Shown here: positions 1-8,500 of the stretch, one piece after another | Position numbering within the stretch: the stretch's first letter is position 1 | Layout of the letters: each line of letters begins with the position of its first letter | NCBI GenBank assembly: GCA_904418845.1 | Contig: CAJFQC010000009.1 | Location: forward strand, 16,741 to 80,740 | DNA length: 64,000 bases | Direction of reading: 5' to 3' | Origin: an uncultured Ruminococcus sp. | GTDB lineage: Bacteria > Bacillota > Clostridia > Lachnospirales > Lachnospiraceae | Notes under the pieces: generated by a model | Databases searched by the model: none | The model's input: only the letters and a program-made list of their open reading frames with translations | What the model was told of the DNA's origin: nothing | Position numbers and translations under genes: made by a program

Positions 1-1
1 T

Positions 2-775
2 CAGGTAGATGAGATCAAGCTTGTATACAGCCACATTGACCGAATCATCACAGGTTCCGCGGTTCCTGTGAAGGGAAGACTGAACCTGGCGGCGGGCAGC
101 GAGCTGAGAGCGGAGTATTTCCTGCAAAGAAGAGAGATGGGCCTGATCAATATAGGCGGAGACGGAATCGTGACGGTTGACGGACGTGTGTATGAGATCA
201 ACGCGCGCGACGGAATGTATATCGGGCGTGGGGCGAAGGATATTTCCTTTGAAAGCAAGGATGCCGCAGATCCGGCGAAGTTCTACCTGAACAGCTGTCC
301 GGCGCACACAGAATACCCGACTGTGCATATCAAGCCTGAGGGCGAGCCGGGGGAAGGCGTTGTTATAGTAAAGGAGGAGAACAAAGTGGAGATGGGAACG
401 CTTGAGGACTCCAACCACAGAGTGATCAACAAATACATCGTTACAGGACAGGTTCAGAGCTGCCAGCTTGCAATGGGACTGACAAAGCTTCTTCCGGGAA
501 GCGTGTGGAATACAATGCCCGCACATACACACGACAGACGGATGGAGGTATATCTGTACTTTGACATGGAGGATGACGCATTTGTTATGCATTATATGGG
601 CGAGCCGCAGGAGACGCGCCATATTGTCATGCGTAATCAGGAGGCAGTCATTTCACCGAGCTGGTCCATTCATTCAGGCTGCGGTTCCAGAGCATATACA
701 TTTATCTGGGGAATGTGCGGCGAGAATCAGGACTATGGCGATATGGACAATATTGATAACAAGGATCTGAGGTAA
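2..775 (+). CDS. kduI: 5-keto-4-deoxyuronate isomerase KduI (5' end outside window)
   Basis: Isomerises 5-keto-4-deoxyuronate (DKI), the spontaneous product of unsaturated uronates released by pectate or glycosaminoglycan lyases, to 2,5-diketo-3-deoxygluconate in the cytoplasm. The frame is open from base 2, reading [18 protein letters not shown], a typical KduI N-terminal segment. The GTG at 68 used in the ORF track is therefore internal, and the true start lies upstream. About 257 residues are present of a usual ~278. The cupin metal site is visible as [16 protein letters not shown] (two His, one Glu) and the later His in WSIHSGCG. It is followed after 29 nt by kduD, the next enzyme of the pathway, so co-transcription is likely. 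Function is confident; only the N-terminus is missing. Confidence 0.93.
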   Translation, partial: QVDEIKLVYSHIDRIITGSAVPVKGRLNLAAGSELRAEYFLQRREMGLINIGGDGIVTVDGRVYEINARDGMYIGRGAKDISFESKDAADPAKFYLNSCPAHTEYPTVHIKPEGEPGEGVVIVKEENKVEMGTLEDSNHRVINKYIVTGQVQSCQLAMGLTKLLPGSVWNTMPAHTHDRRMEVYLYFDMEDDAFVMHYMGEPQETRHIVMRNQEAVISPSWSIHSGCGSRAYTFIWGMCGENQDYGDMDNIDNKDLR

Positions 776-804
776 CAGCGATAATCAAAAAAGGAGGGAA
801 AGAA

Positions 805-1596
805 ATGGTAAACTTTTCATTGGAAAAGAAAATTGCGCTTGTAACAGGCGCGTCTTATGGAATCGGTTTTGGTATTGCGTCCGCTTACGCAGAGGCGGGA
901 GCAACGATCTGTTTTAATGATATCAGTCAGGAGAAGGTCGATATGGGACTTGCTTCTTACAAAGAAGCTGGCATTGAGGCGCACGGGTATGTGTGCGATG
1001 TGACAGACGAAGCGCAGGTAAAGGCAATGGTGGCAAAGATCAATGAGGAAGTCGGAGTGATTGACATTCTTGTGAATAACGCGGGTATTATCATGAGAAA
1101 ACCGATGCTTGAGATGGAAGCAGATGAGTTCCGCAAAGTGATCGACGTTGACCTGAATGCTCCGTTTATCGTTTCCAAGGCTGTAATTCCGGGAATGATT
1201 GAGAAGGGGCATGGAAAGATCATCAATATCTGTTCCATGATGAGCGAGCTGGGACGCGAGACTGTATCCGCGTACGCGGCGGCAAAGGGCGGACTTAAGA
1301 TGCTCACAAGAAATATCTGCTCCGAGTACGGCGAGTACAATATCCAGTGCAACGGCATCGGGCCGGGATATATCGCGACACCTCAGACAGCTCCGCTCCG
1401 TGAGCGTCAGGCTGACGGAAGCAGACACCCATTTGATCAGTTCATCGTGTCTAAGACACCGGCCGCAAGATGGGGGAATCCCGAGGATCTTCAGGGACCG
1501 GCAGTGTTCCTTGCTTCTGATGCTTCCGATTTTGTGAACGGACACATTCTGTATGTGGACGGAGGCATTCTTGCTTATATCGGCAAACAGCCGTAG
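805..1596 (+). CDS. kduD: 2-dehydro-3-deoxy-D-gluconate 5-dehydrogenase KduD (SDR family)
   Basis: Classical short-chain dehydrogenase that interconverts 2,5-diketo-3-deoxygluconate and 2-keto-3-deoxygluconate (KDG) with NAD(P)H, the step after KduI. Visible are the Rossmann motif TGASYGIG (residues 14-21), NNAG, a catalytic Ser in INICSMMS, the YAAAK active-site motif, and the C-terminal substrate segment ending NGHILYVDGG. At 263 residues it is of normal length. A strong AGGAGGG site lies just before the ATG. A hairpin terminator follows immediately, so the kduI-kduD message probably ends here. SDR specificity is hard to read by eye (gluconate 5-dehydrogenase is an alternative), but position between kduI and eda-kdgK supports KduD. 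Confidence 0.9.
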   Translation: MVNFSLEKKIALVTGASYGIGFGIASAYAEAGATICFNDISQEKVDMGLASYKEAGIEAHGYVCDVTDEAQVKAMVAKINEEVGVIDILVNNAGIIMRKPMLEMEADEFRKVIDVDLNAPFIVSKAVIPGMIEKGHGKIINICSMMSELGRETVSAYAAAKGGLKMLTRNICSEYGEYNIQCNGIGPGYIATPQTAPLRERQADGSRHPFDQFIVSKTPAARWGNPEDLQGPAVFLASDASDFVNGHILYVDGGILAYIGKQP

Positions 1597-1602
1597 AGGA
1601 AG

Positions 1603-1641
1603 AAAAGCAGACACGTTCGGCAGATGAGCGTGTCTGCTTTT
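1603..1641 (+). terminator. Rho-independent terminator after kduD
   Basis: Perfect 13-bp inverted repeat AAAAGCAGACACG / CGTGTCTGCTTTT with a 13-nt loop, ending in a T-run. It separates kduI-kduD from eda-kdgK. Confidence 0.88.
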
Positions 1642-1678
1642 ATGCAGTATTCTGGAACCGGCTGCCCTGTAAATACCC

Positions 1679-1707
1679 TGAACACGAAACAGGCCGCGCA
1701 TTATACT
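1679..1707 (+). promoter_or_regulatory. Candidate sigma-A promoter for eda-kdgK
   Basis: TGAACA (four of six to consensus), a 17-nt spacer and TATACT, lying downstream of the kduD terminator and 62 nt before the eda start. It would give eda-kdgK its own promoter. No operator was recognised. Confidence 0.45.
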
Positions 1708-1769
1708 CACAAATAAGATACTGCACATCGAAAACATGATTTCATATTGTGAAACAAAGGAGAATGAAA

Positions 1770-2411
1770 ATGAATGAAGTATTAAAGCAGATTGAAGAGA
1801 TAGGGATCGTTCCTGTCGTTGTCCTCGATGACGCGAAAGACGCAGAACCTTTAGCCAGGGCTCTCTGCGAGGGCGGGCTTCCCTGTGCTGAGGTGACGTT
1901 CCGCACAGACGCGGCAGAGGAATCTATCCGTATCATGTCTGAGAAGTTCCCGGACATGCTCGTAGGAGCGGGAACAGTGCTGACAACAGAACAGGTGGAC
2001 CGCGCGGCGGCAGCCGGAGCGAAATTTATCGTAAGCCCGGGCCTTAATCCGAAGATCGTAAAATACTGTGCTGAAAAGGAAATTCTCATCACACCGGGAT
2101 GTGCGAATCCAAGCGACATAGAGCAGGCGATCGAGAACGGGCTTGGAGCCGTAAAGTTTTTCCCGGCAGAGCAGGCAGGCGGTCTGGCATACATTAAAGC
2201 GATCGCGGCACCGTACGTAGGGATAAAGTTCATGCCGACAGGCGGTATCAACCCGAAGAATGTAAAAGAGTATCTTGCATATGACAGGATCCTTGCCTGC
2301 GGCGGAAGCTGGATGGTAAAGGGCGACCTTGTCAAGGCGGGAGCATTTGACAAGATCAAAGAACTTGTAAAAGAAGCAGTAGAGATCGTAAAAGAAAGCA
2401 GAGGTAAATAA
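1770..2411 (+). CDS. eda: KDPG/KHG aldolase (2-dehydro-3-deoxyphosphogluconate aldolase)
   Basis: Class I aldolase that splits KDPG into pyruvate and glyceraldehyde-3-phosphate, the last step of uronate breakdown. Family marks are GIVPVVV at the N-terminus, GGLPCAEVTFRT, VGAGTVLT, the Schiff-base lysine in AVKFFPAEQAGG, and the phosphate-binding FMPTGGI. The ORF track starts at GTG 1749, but AAAGGAG at 1756-1762 sits 7 nt before the ATG at 1770, giving MNEVLKQIEEIG and 213 residues, normal for the family. kdgK starts 2 nt after its stop, so the aldolase and the kinase that makes its substrate are probably translated together. Confidence 0.93.
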   Translation: MNEVLKQIEEIGIVPVVVLDDAKDAEPLARALCEGGLPCAEVTFRTDAAEESIRIMSEKFPDMLVGAGTVLTTEQVDRAAAAGAKFIVSPGLNPKIVKYCAEKEILITPGCANPSDIEQAIENGLGAVKFFPAEQAGGLAYIKAIAAPYVGIKFMPTGGINPKNVKEYLAYDRILACGGSWMVKGDLVKAGAFDKIKELVKEAVEIVKESRGK

Positions 2412-2413
2412 GA

Positions 2414-3439
2414 ATGACAAAGAAAGTAATCACATTTGGTGAAATCATGTTAAGGCTTGCTCCCGAGGGATATTATCGTTTCGTACAGGCGGATACCTTT
2501 GGCGCTACATACGGCGGAGGAGAGGCAAATGTGGCTGTCTCCCTCGCAAACTACGGATTTGACGCAAAGTTTGTGACAAAGCTTCCGAAGCATGAGATCG
2601 GACAGGCTGCTGTCAACTCTTTAAGAAAATACGGAGTAGACACATCTTACATCGTGCGCGGCGGCGACAGAGTAGGCATTTACTTCCTTGAGAAAGGCGC
2701 TTCCCAGCGTCCTTCAAAAGTTATCTACGACCGTGCGGGGTCTTCCATCGCGACAGCTTCGGCGGAAGATTTCAACTGGAAAGAAATCTTCGGCGGAGCT
2801 CAGTGGTTCCACTTCACAGGCATCACACCGGCGCTCAATGACGAAGTAGCGGCTATCTGTCTTGAGGCATGTAAGGCGGCTAAAGAAGCAGGTGTTACGA
2901 TCTCCTGTGACCTTAACTACAGAAACAAACTGTGGTCCAAAGAAAAAGCCGGACAGGTAATGGGTGAACTGTGTCAGTATGTTGATGTATGCATTGCTAA
3001 TGAGGAGGATGCTTCCGACGTATTCGGCATCAAAGCCGCAGATACAGATGTAACGAAGGGAGAAGTAAACCACGAAGGTTACAAAGACGTTGCAAAACAG
3101 CTTGCAGACAGGTTCGGTTTCTCTAAGGTCGCCATCACACTGCGAGAGTCTATATCAGCAAACGATAACAAGTGGTCCGCCATGCTCTATGACGGAACGG
3201 ACTACTGCTTCAGTAAGAAGTATGCAATGCGTATCGTTGACCGTGTGGGCGGCGGCGACAGCTTCGGCGGCGGTCTGATCTGCGCGTGCCTTAACGGGTA
3301 TGATTCTCAGGCGGCGATCGAATTCGCGGTTGCGGCTTCCTGCCTGAAACACTCTATCGAGGGAGATTTCAACATGGTATCCATGGATGAAGTTCTCAAA
3401 CTGGCCGGCGGAGATGCTTCCGGACGTGTCCAGAGATAA
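2414..3439 (+). CDS. kdgK: 2-keto-3-deoxygluconate kinase (PfkB family)
   Basis: Phosphorylates KDG to KDPG, feeding Eda. It is a ribokinase/PfkB fold protein of 341 residues: an N-terminal TFGEIMLRLAP strand, the GGGEANVAVSLA sugar-binding segment, and the C-terminal ATP/anion-hole motif VGGGDSFGGGLI, whose Asp is the catalytic base (the usual form is GAGD). Start ATG 2414 is 2 nt after the eda stop. Substrate identity rests mainly on its place after kduI-kduD-eda; other PfkB sugar kinases look alike. Confidence 0.88.
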   Translation: MTKKVITFGEIMLRLAPEGYYRFVQADTFGATYGGGEANVAVSLANYGFDAKFVTKLPKHEIGQAAVNSLRKYGVDTSYIVRGGDRVGIYFLEKGASQRPSKVIYDRAGSSIATASAEDFNWKEIFGGAQWFHFTGITPALNDEVAAICLEACKAAKEAGVTISCDLNYRNKLWSKEKAGQVMGELCQYVDVCIANEEDASDVFGIKAADTDVTKGEVNHEGYKDVAKQLADRFGFSKVAITLRESISANDNKWSAMLYDGTDYCFSKKYAMRIVDRVGGGDSFGGGLICACLNGYDSQAAIEFAVAASCLKHSIEGDFNMVSMDEVLKLAGGDASGRVQR

Positions 3440-3475
3440 TCTTGACGACGTGAAATTTATATAAACCCATCCTTT

Positions 3476-3512
3476 GCGGGGATGCTGTCTATCATGCAGT
3501 ATCCCCGCTTTT
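3476..3512 (+). terminator. Terminator of the eda-kdgK transcript
   Basis: 12-bp stem GCGGGGATGCTG / CAGTATCCCCGC (one G-T pair) with a 9-nt loop and TTTT. The stop codon of the convergent AraC-type gene (3492-3494) lies in the loop, so the two genes overlap this hairpin from both sides. Confidence 0.85.
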
Positions 3513-4448
3513 AGTGTGTCCGCGGCGCGCGCCCAGACTGTCAGAAAAGACAGACTTTGTAATAAGCTTCCGGTACTGTGAAGGAGTCGTGTTTATTATC
3601 TGCATAAACACTTTTGAGTAGCGCTGCGAGTCATTGAAACCGACGCGGAGCGCAATATCAGTGAGGGAAAGGCTGCTGTCCGCCATAAGCTCTATCGAAC
3701 GGTTGATCCGGTAAATATTGATATAGCTGGAGAGTGAAAGCCCCATATAGGTTTTAAACAGTCCGCGCAGGTATCGGTCCGATACATGAAGCTGTCGGGC
3801 GATATCTTCCTGCATGATTTTCTCCGCATACCGTTCCCTGATATAATTCAGTGTATAAGCCATATAGCTGTTCTGACGCTGCGGAAATGAAAAGATTCGG
3901 TCCGATCTGCTTTTGTCAAGTATGTGCAGCATCAGGTGGATGAGGGCGATATTTATATTGGCGGCAGAGAACAGGCTGTCCGACGAAGAATAAAGACTTA
4001 TAAGTCTGTCAAGCATCCCGTCGATCGTGTTGTCTGACAAAAAATAATAATAAGAATGCGAACTGAACAAAATGGCATGCAGCAATGTAACCGGCTGTAT
4101 TCCGTTGTCCTCCAGCACAATTTTTGAGAATAGTTCCGGATTGAAATGGACATGCTGAAATGAGCAGCCTGATTCTTTATTTAAATAAAGAGAATGAACG
4201 ACGTCAGGAAGAATCATTATAAAGTCGTTCTGTCTGCAATGCACGGTCTCTGAACGGATATCCATATAACATTCTCCGGACAGGATACGGTATATTTCTA
4301 CTGTGGAGTGCATGTGGCGGGGAAAAGTATATCCCGCGCTGCGGGACTCCGTGAGAGCGCCTGATAAAATAGAGTCGGAAAGGGGCATGATAACAGACGC
4401 TTTATCCTGTATAATATCTGTGCTGCTGCGCAGACGATTATCTTTCAA
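3492..4448 (-). CDS. AraC family transcriptional regulator
   Basis: Two-domain AraC/XylS regulator of 318 residues. An N-terminal cupin-like sensor carries FPRHMHSTVEIYRILSGE and QNDFIMILPDVVHSL. The C-terminal double helix-turn-helix carries IMQEDIARQLHVSDRYLRGLFKTYMG and the family signature LTDIALRVGFNDSQRYSKVFMQ. The ORF track's ATG at 4493 has no ribosome site. AAGGAGG lies 8 nt before a TTG at 4448, which gives LKDNRLRSSTD and is taken as the start. It is convergent with kdgK and divergent from the exported-protein genes at 4.7-9.6 kb, so it may control either the uronate genes or the beta-helix protein. The ligand is unknown. Confidence 0.85.
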   Translation of the reverse strand: MKDNRLRSSTDIIQDKASVIMPLSDSILSGALTESRSAGYTFPRHMHSTVEIYRILSGECYMDIRSETVHCRQNDFIMILPDVVHSLYLNKESGCSFQHVHFNPELFSKIVLEDNGIQPVTLLHAILFSSHSYYYFLSDNTIDGMLDRLISLYSSSDSLFSAANINIALIHLMLHILDKSRSDRIFSFPQRQNSYMAYTLNYIRERYAEKIMQEDIARQLHVSDRYLRGLFKTYMGLSLSSYINIYRINRSIELMADSSLSLTDIALRVGFNDSQRYSKVFMQIINTTPSQYRKLITKSVFSDSLGARRGHTKSGDTA

Positions 4449-4748
4449 ATGTCCTTCCTCCTTTTTTATTCGTATATAAGCATACAGAGCCATACTTTTT
4501 ATTTTTCATAATAAGCCACTCCTTTCCCTTTATGAACTATTCACATAATAACACAAAATCAGATGCCTGGAGACAAATAATTAAAAAAATAATTTGTCTT
4601 TGACGCTGTGTTCCTATGAGTTCCGAATATGACAAATATACACATGAAAACCTACGAAAGAACCAAGAAAGTAAATGGCAGGACTGATATAATTTTTCCA
4701 TAGCAGGCATCTGATAAAGAGGATGCTCTGCCGGGAGGAATACAGACT
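4449..4748. promoter_or_regulatory. Divergent intergenic control region
   Basis: About 300 AT-rich bases between the AraC-type gene and the 4749 gene, with no credible ORF. An inverted repeat AGACAAAT / ATTTGTCT (4571-4578 and 4592-4599) abuts a TTGACG hexamer at 4600. Nearer the rightward gene is an extended -10 box (see next entry). The repeat is a candidate operator for the divergent regulator; this is inference. Confidence 0.4.
4685..4693 (+). promoter_or_regulatory. Extended -10 element before the SurA-like gene
   Basis: TGATATAAT is an extended -10 box with a full TATAAT, 55 nt before the GTG at 4749. The position expected for -35 (about 4665-4670, AAGAAA) is far from consensus, which fits an activator-dependent promoter, possibly using the neighbouring AraC-type protein. 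Confidence 0.5.
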
Positions 4749-5489
4749 GTGAAAAGACGAAAAATATGTCTGATTATTATTTCGGGGATTATCTTCGCGG
4801 CTGCGGCAGCCGTGGCTGCAAAGGCAGTTTTCGAAAGGGCGGCCGGGCCGGATATTGTCATAGACGGGAAGAGAGTCAGCAAAGAAGAATATCTTATCTG
4901 TATGAAGTCAGTGGAGTATGATACGAAAATTCAGATACAGCAGGAGTACGGGGCCGGTTACGATGAAAAGTTCTGGACTCGGCAATACGGCGGCAGCGCC
5001 GGATACGAAATCCTGGCTGAGAACACAATAGAAAGACTGAAGCACATTCATGCAGTATATGACATTGCCAGGCAAAATGGTGATGTCGGCGACTCCGGCT
5101 ATGAAGCGATCAAGAAGCGCTGGGAATCTGAGAATGCCCGACGCAGTGAAAAAACCGGGAGCGGAGAAGTGATCTACGGCCTCAAAGAGTATACGTTTGA
5201 CCTGTATCTCCAGTATGAGATGAGCACCCTGAAAGAGACGTACTGCAATGACCAGTCGCGGGAAGGCATGGATCTTACGGAGGAAGAAGTACTTGAGCAC
5301 TATAACAGACGTGACTGGATATTTGGGGAGGACGCGGAGAAGGCGGACCTTGATACGGCAAGGATTGCAGTGGAGAGGGAGCTGCGTGAGCAGAAGTATG
5401 ACCATATAGTCAGACAGCGTGCGGAGAATTCTAAAGTGGACGGAGACATGGAGTCAGTGTCCGAATTCACTTTGAAGAATATACAGTAA
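4749..5489 (+). CDS. Exported SurA/PrsA N-terminal-like protein without a PPIase domain
   Basis: 246 residues with a basic start (MKRRKIC) and one hydrophobic segment (about residues 6-25), so it is membrane-anchored or secreted. The rest is helical and charged. It reads like the N-terminal chaperone part of SurA/PrsA-type foldases: a DIVIDGKRVSKEEYLICMKS opening (the usual form is 'v.gk.is.ee'), then LTEEEVLEHYNRRDWIF, and a C-terminal helix with LDTARIAVERELREQKYD. No parvulin PPIase domain is present between them. GTG start with GGGAGG 10 nt upstream. It ends 20 nt before the large surface protein and probably shares its transcript, suggesting a dedicated folding or export helper. The family assignment is tentative. 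Confidence 0.6.
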   Translation: MKRRKICLIIISGIIFAAAAAVAAKAVFERAAGPDIVIDGKRVSKEEYLICMKSVEYDTKIQIQQEYGAGYDEKFWTRQYGGSAGYEILAENTIERLKHIHAVYDIARQNGDVGDSGYEAIKKRWESENARRSEKTGSGEVIYGLKEYTFDLYLQYEMSTLKETYCNDQSREGMDLTEEEVLEHYNRRDWIFGEDAEKADLDTARIAVERELREQKYDHIVRQRAENSKVDGDMESVSEFTLKNIQ

Positions 5490-5509
5490 AAGCAAAGGAG
5501 AGAAGAGCT

Positions 5510-8500
5510 ATGAAAAAGAGATGGATAGGAGGAATTATGGCCCTGGTTCTTGCCGGCACGTCGGCTTTCTCGCTGATGCCCGCATATACGGCGCAGGCGG
5601 AACCGCAAAGAGCGTCCGGGACGACTTATTACGTCGACTCTAATGGCGGAAACGACGGGAACAACGGGACTTCTGAGAGTCAGGCATTTAAGACGCTTGG
5701 AAAGATAAACAGCCTGGATCTGGGGCCTGGAGACCAGGTACTGCTCAAGAAAGGTTCGGTCTTTGAGAGCCAGTGGCTCCATGTACAGGGAAGCGGAAGC
5801 GAGGGGAATCCGATTATAATCTCTACCTACGGCGAGGGAGACAGACCAAAGATTAATACGAACGGCCAGGGGCAGTGGGAGCAGAATTACGGAAAGCCTC
5901 TGGATAATGCGAACCACAGGTGGAACGGCACAGTGTCATCTGCAATTCTTCTCAAAGATGTGGAATACATCGAGATAAGAGGTCTGGAACTTACAAACGA
6001 CCGGGACGCGGCAGGCAATCCGTCTGCTGAAACAGCCAAAAAGTATAATGCTGCGGACTGCATGGACAGAACCGGCGTCGCCGGGGTCGCAAAGGATAAA
6101 GGAACGCTGGAACACATTGTGCTGGATGATTTATACATACATGATGTGGACGGCAACGTGTATAATAAGCATATGGCGAACGGCGGCATTTACTTTATTA
6201 TTGAGAAACCGACGGATGACGCTTCTGCGGAAATACCGAGATATGAAGACCTGGCAATCAGAAACTGCCGTCTGGATACAGTGAACCGCTGGGGAATTGC
6301 GGTGGGATATACCTATAACTGGGATAAATTTCAGTCTGCTGAGATAAGCGACAGTGTGGTAAAGACATATGGCTCGTCAGATGTTGTGATAGAGAACAAC
6401 TATCTGAACAATGTGGGCGGAGACGCAATCACAACGATGTATCTGGACAGGCCGCTTATACAGTACAATGTGTCAGAAAACGCTGCGGCGCAGATCAGTT
6501 TTGACCATTATACGGAACGGCAGCCGGTACTGAACAATCAAGGGAAGCCCACTGGCCGTTATCAGGATGTCTCAGCAGGAAGAGTTGCGGCAGGTATCTG
6601 GCCGTGGAAGTGCAAGGATCCTGTGTTCCAGTACAATGAGTGCTTCAGAACCCTGAACGCTTCGAATGGAAACGGCGACGGACAGCCATGGGATGCAGAT
6701 TATGGCGACGGCACGAACTACCAGTATAATTATAGTCATGGGAACACAGCAAGCACAATCATGTTCTGCGGAGTAGATTCTGTGAACACTACATTCCGTT
6801 ACAATATCAGCCAGAATGAGGATATGGGGCCCCTGGATCCGGCTGGGAACTCGGGCTATACCCATGTGTATAATAATACGTTCTATATCAAAGAAGGCCT
6901 GACGCATATATGGAGCACCCTGCATTCAAACAACGGTCCGGTGAAGATAGAGAACAATATTTTCTACTTCGCAGGAAATTCACCGGTACATGTGACAAAC
7001 TGGAATCCGAGCGGTAACAAGACTTATGATAACAACCTGTACTATAATGTGACGAATGTTCCTGCTCAGGATCAAAATGCAGTGAAGGTGGATATAGGAG
7101 AACCGCTGTTTGAAAATGCAGGGACAGGACCCACGGGAGCGGCAGCGGACAAGATGGCCAGAAAGCATGAAGATCCGAACCAGTCGACAGAGTTTGACGG
7201 CTATAAACTCGCAGAGGGCTCCAGGGCAGTCAATGCGGGAAAGATTATTACAGATGAAAACGGATATGCGATTGAGAAAGACTTCTTTGGAAATCAGATT
7301 ACTGCGGTGCCGGAGATAGGAGCGGCGGAGAGTACTTCGGCGATATCCCTTGTCCTGCGGTCGGACGAATATACAATTACAGATAAAACAATCAGCGATA
7401 TCCCTAAGTACACGACACTGGAGAAATTTCTTAAGAACGTGGTTTTCGATAACGGCGTGACAGTGACAGTCAGGGATGGGGCGGACATACTCGACAGCGC
7501 GGATATCATAAAAGGCGGCGTGACAGTGACACTTTCCTATGAGGGAATGAGTGATGTGACATATACAGTCGAGCCGAGTGCGGACAAAGAACTGAAGTCT
7601 GCATACTATGAGGTCAAGGACGCTGTAATCAGGGTTCCCTATACGGCAGCGAATCCGACGACAGCAAGTCAGCTAAAGCAGAACCTCACAGTAAGCGACA
7701 CTGCGACAATATCCGTCTTAAACGGAGGCAGCGAGCTTGCGGACGCAGAACCTGTGTCGGCGGGAATGACAGTGCGCATCACGGCAGAGAACGGGGATGT
7801 AAATGACTTTACAATTGAGGAGAAGAACGAGTATAACTGGGTGGCCGACTATACGGGACCGCACAATGGATCTGCCGGAGTACAGGGCAACGTCTGGTTC
7901 GCGCAGCAGCGAAACTCATCCGGAGGAGAGTGGGAGAATCTTACGGAGAGAGATAAGGGAGGCTGGCCAAACTGGGTAGTAGGGAGCTCATGGCCGGTGG
8001 GCGTAGACAGCCCTGTCGAACCGCCCATTGGAGCGGACAAAGACGGTCTGATCGGCTCTCCCGACGGCACGGACGCGGCGATGGTATTTCGGGCGCCCAA
8101 GGACGGATATGTATCATTTTCCATAAAAGACGATGAACCTTATTTCCGACATACTAACAATGGTGGAGACAGAGTGGTTACTCTGATGATTATGAAAAAC
8201 GAGGAAATCATTGATTCGGTTGAATTAAACAATTTAGATGTTAACGTACCGGCAACCGGATGGATCAACGGTAAGGCGGGCTTTGGCGGCATTCTTGTAA
8301 AAAGGGGAGACTTTATCAGAGTGGCCACTGTTTCTACGGGAAATACAGCTCAAAATACAATCCACATTACTCCGGAGATCAGCTACATGGATCAGGAAGT
8401 GGCGGACGAAGAGGCGCCGGATATACCGCAGGCAGTCAGAAGCGTGGAAGTGTCGGAGGCGGGCGCCAGGATTGCCTGGGCGGGAGCTTTGGACAATGTG

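Noticed and set aside
817-1737. 306-residue minus-strand ORF opposite kduD
   Set aside because: Shadow of kduD: no ribosome site, His/Cys/Arg-rich translation with no domain character, and the plus strand has a clear SDR gene.
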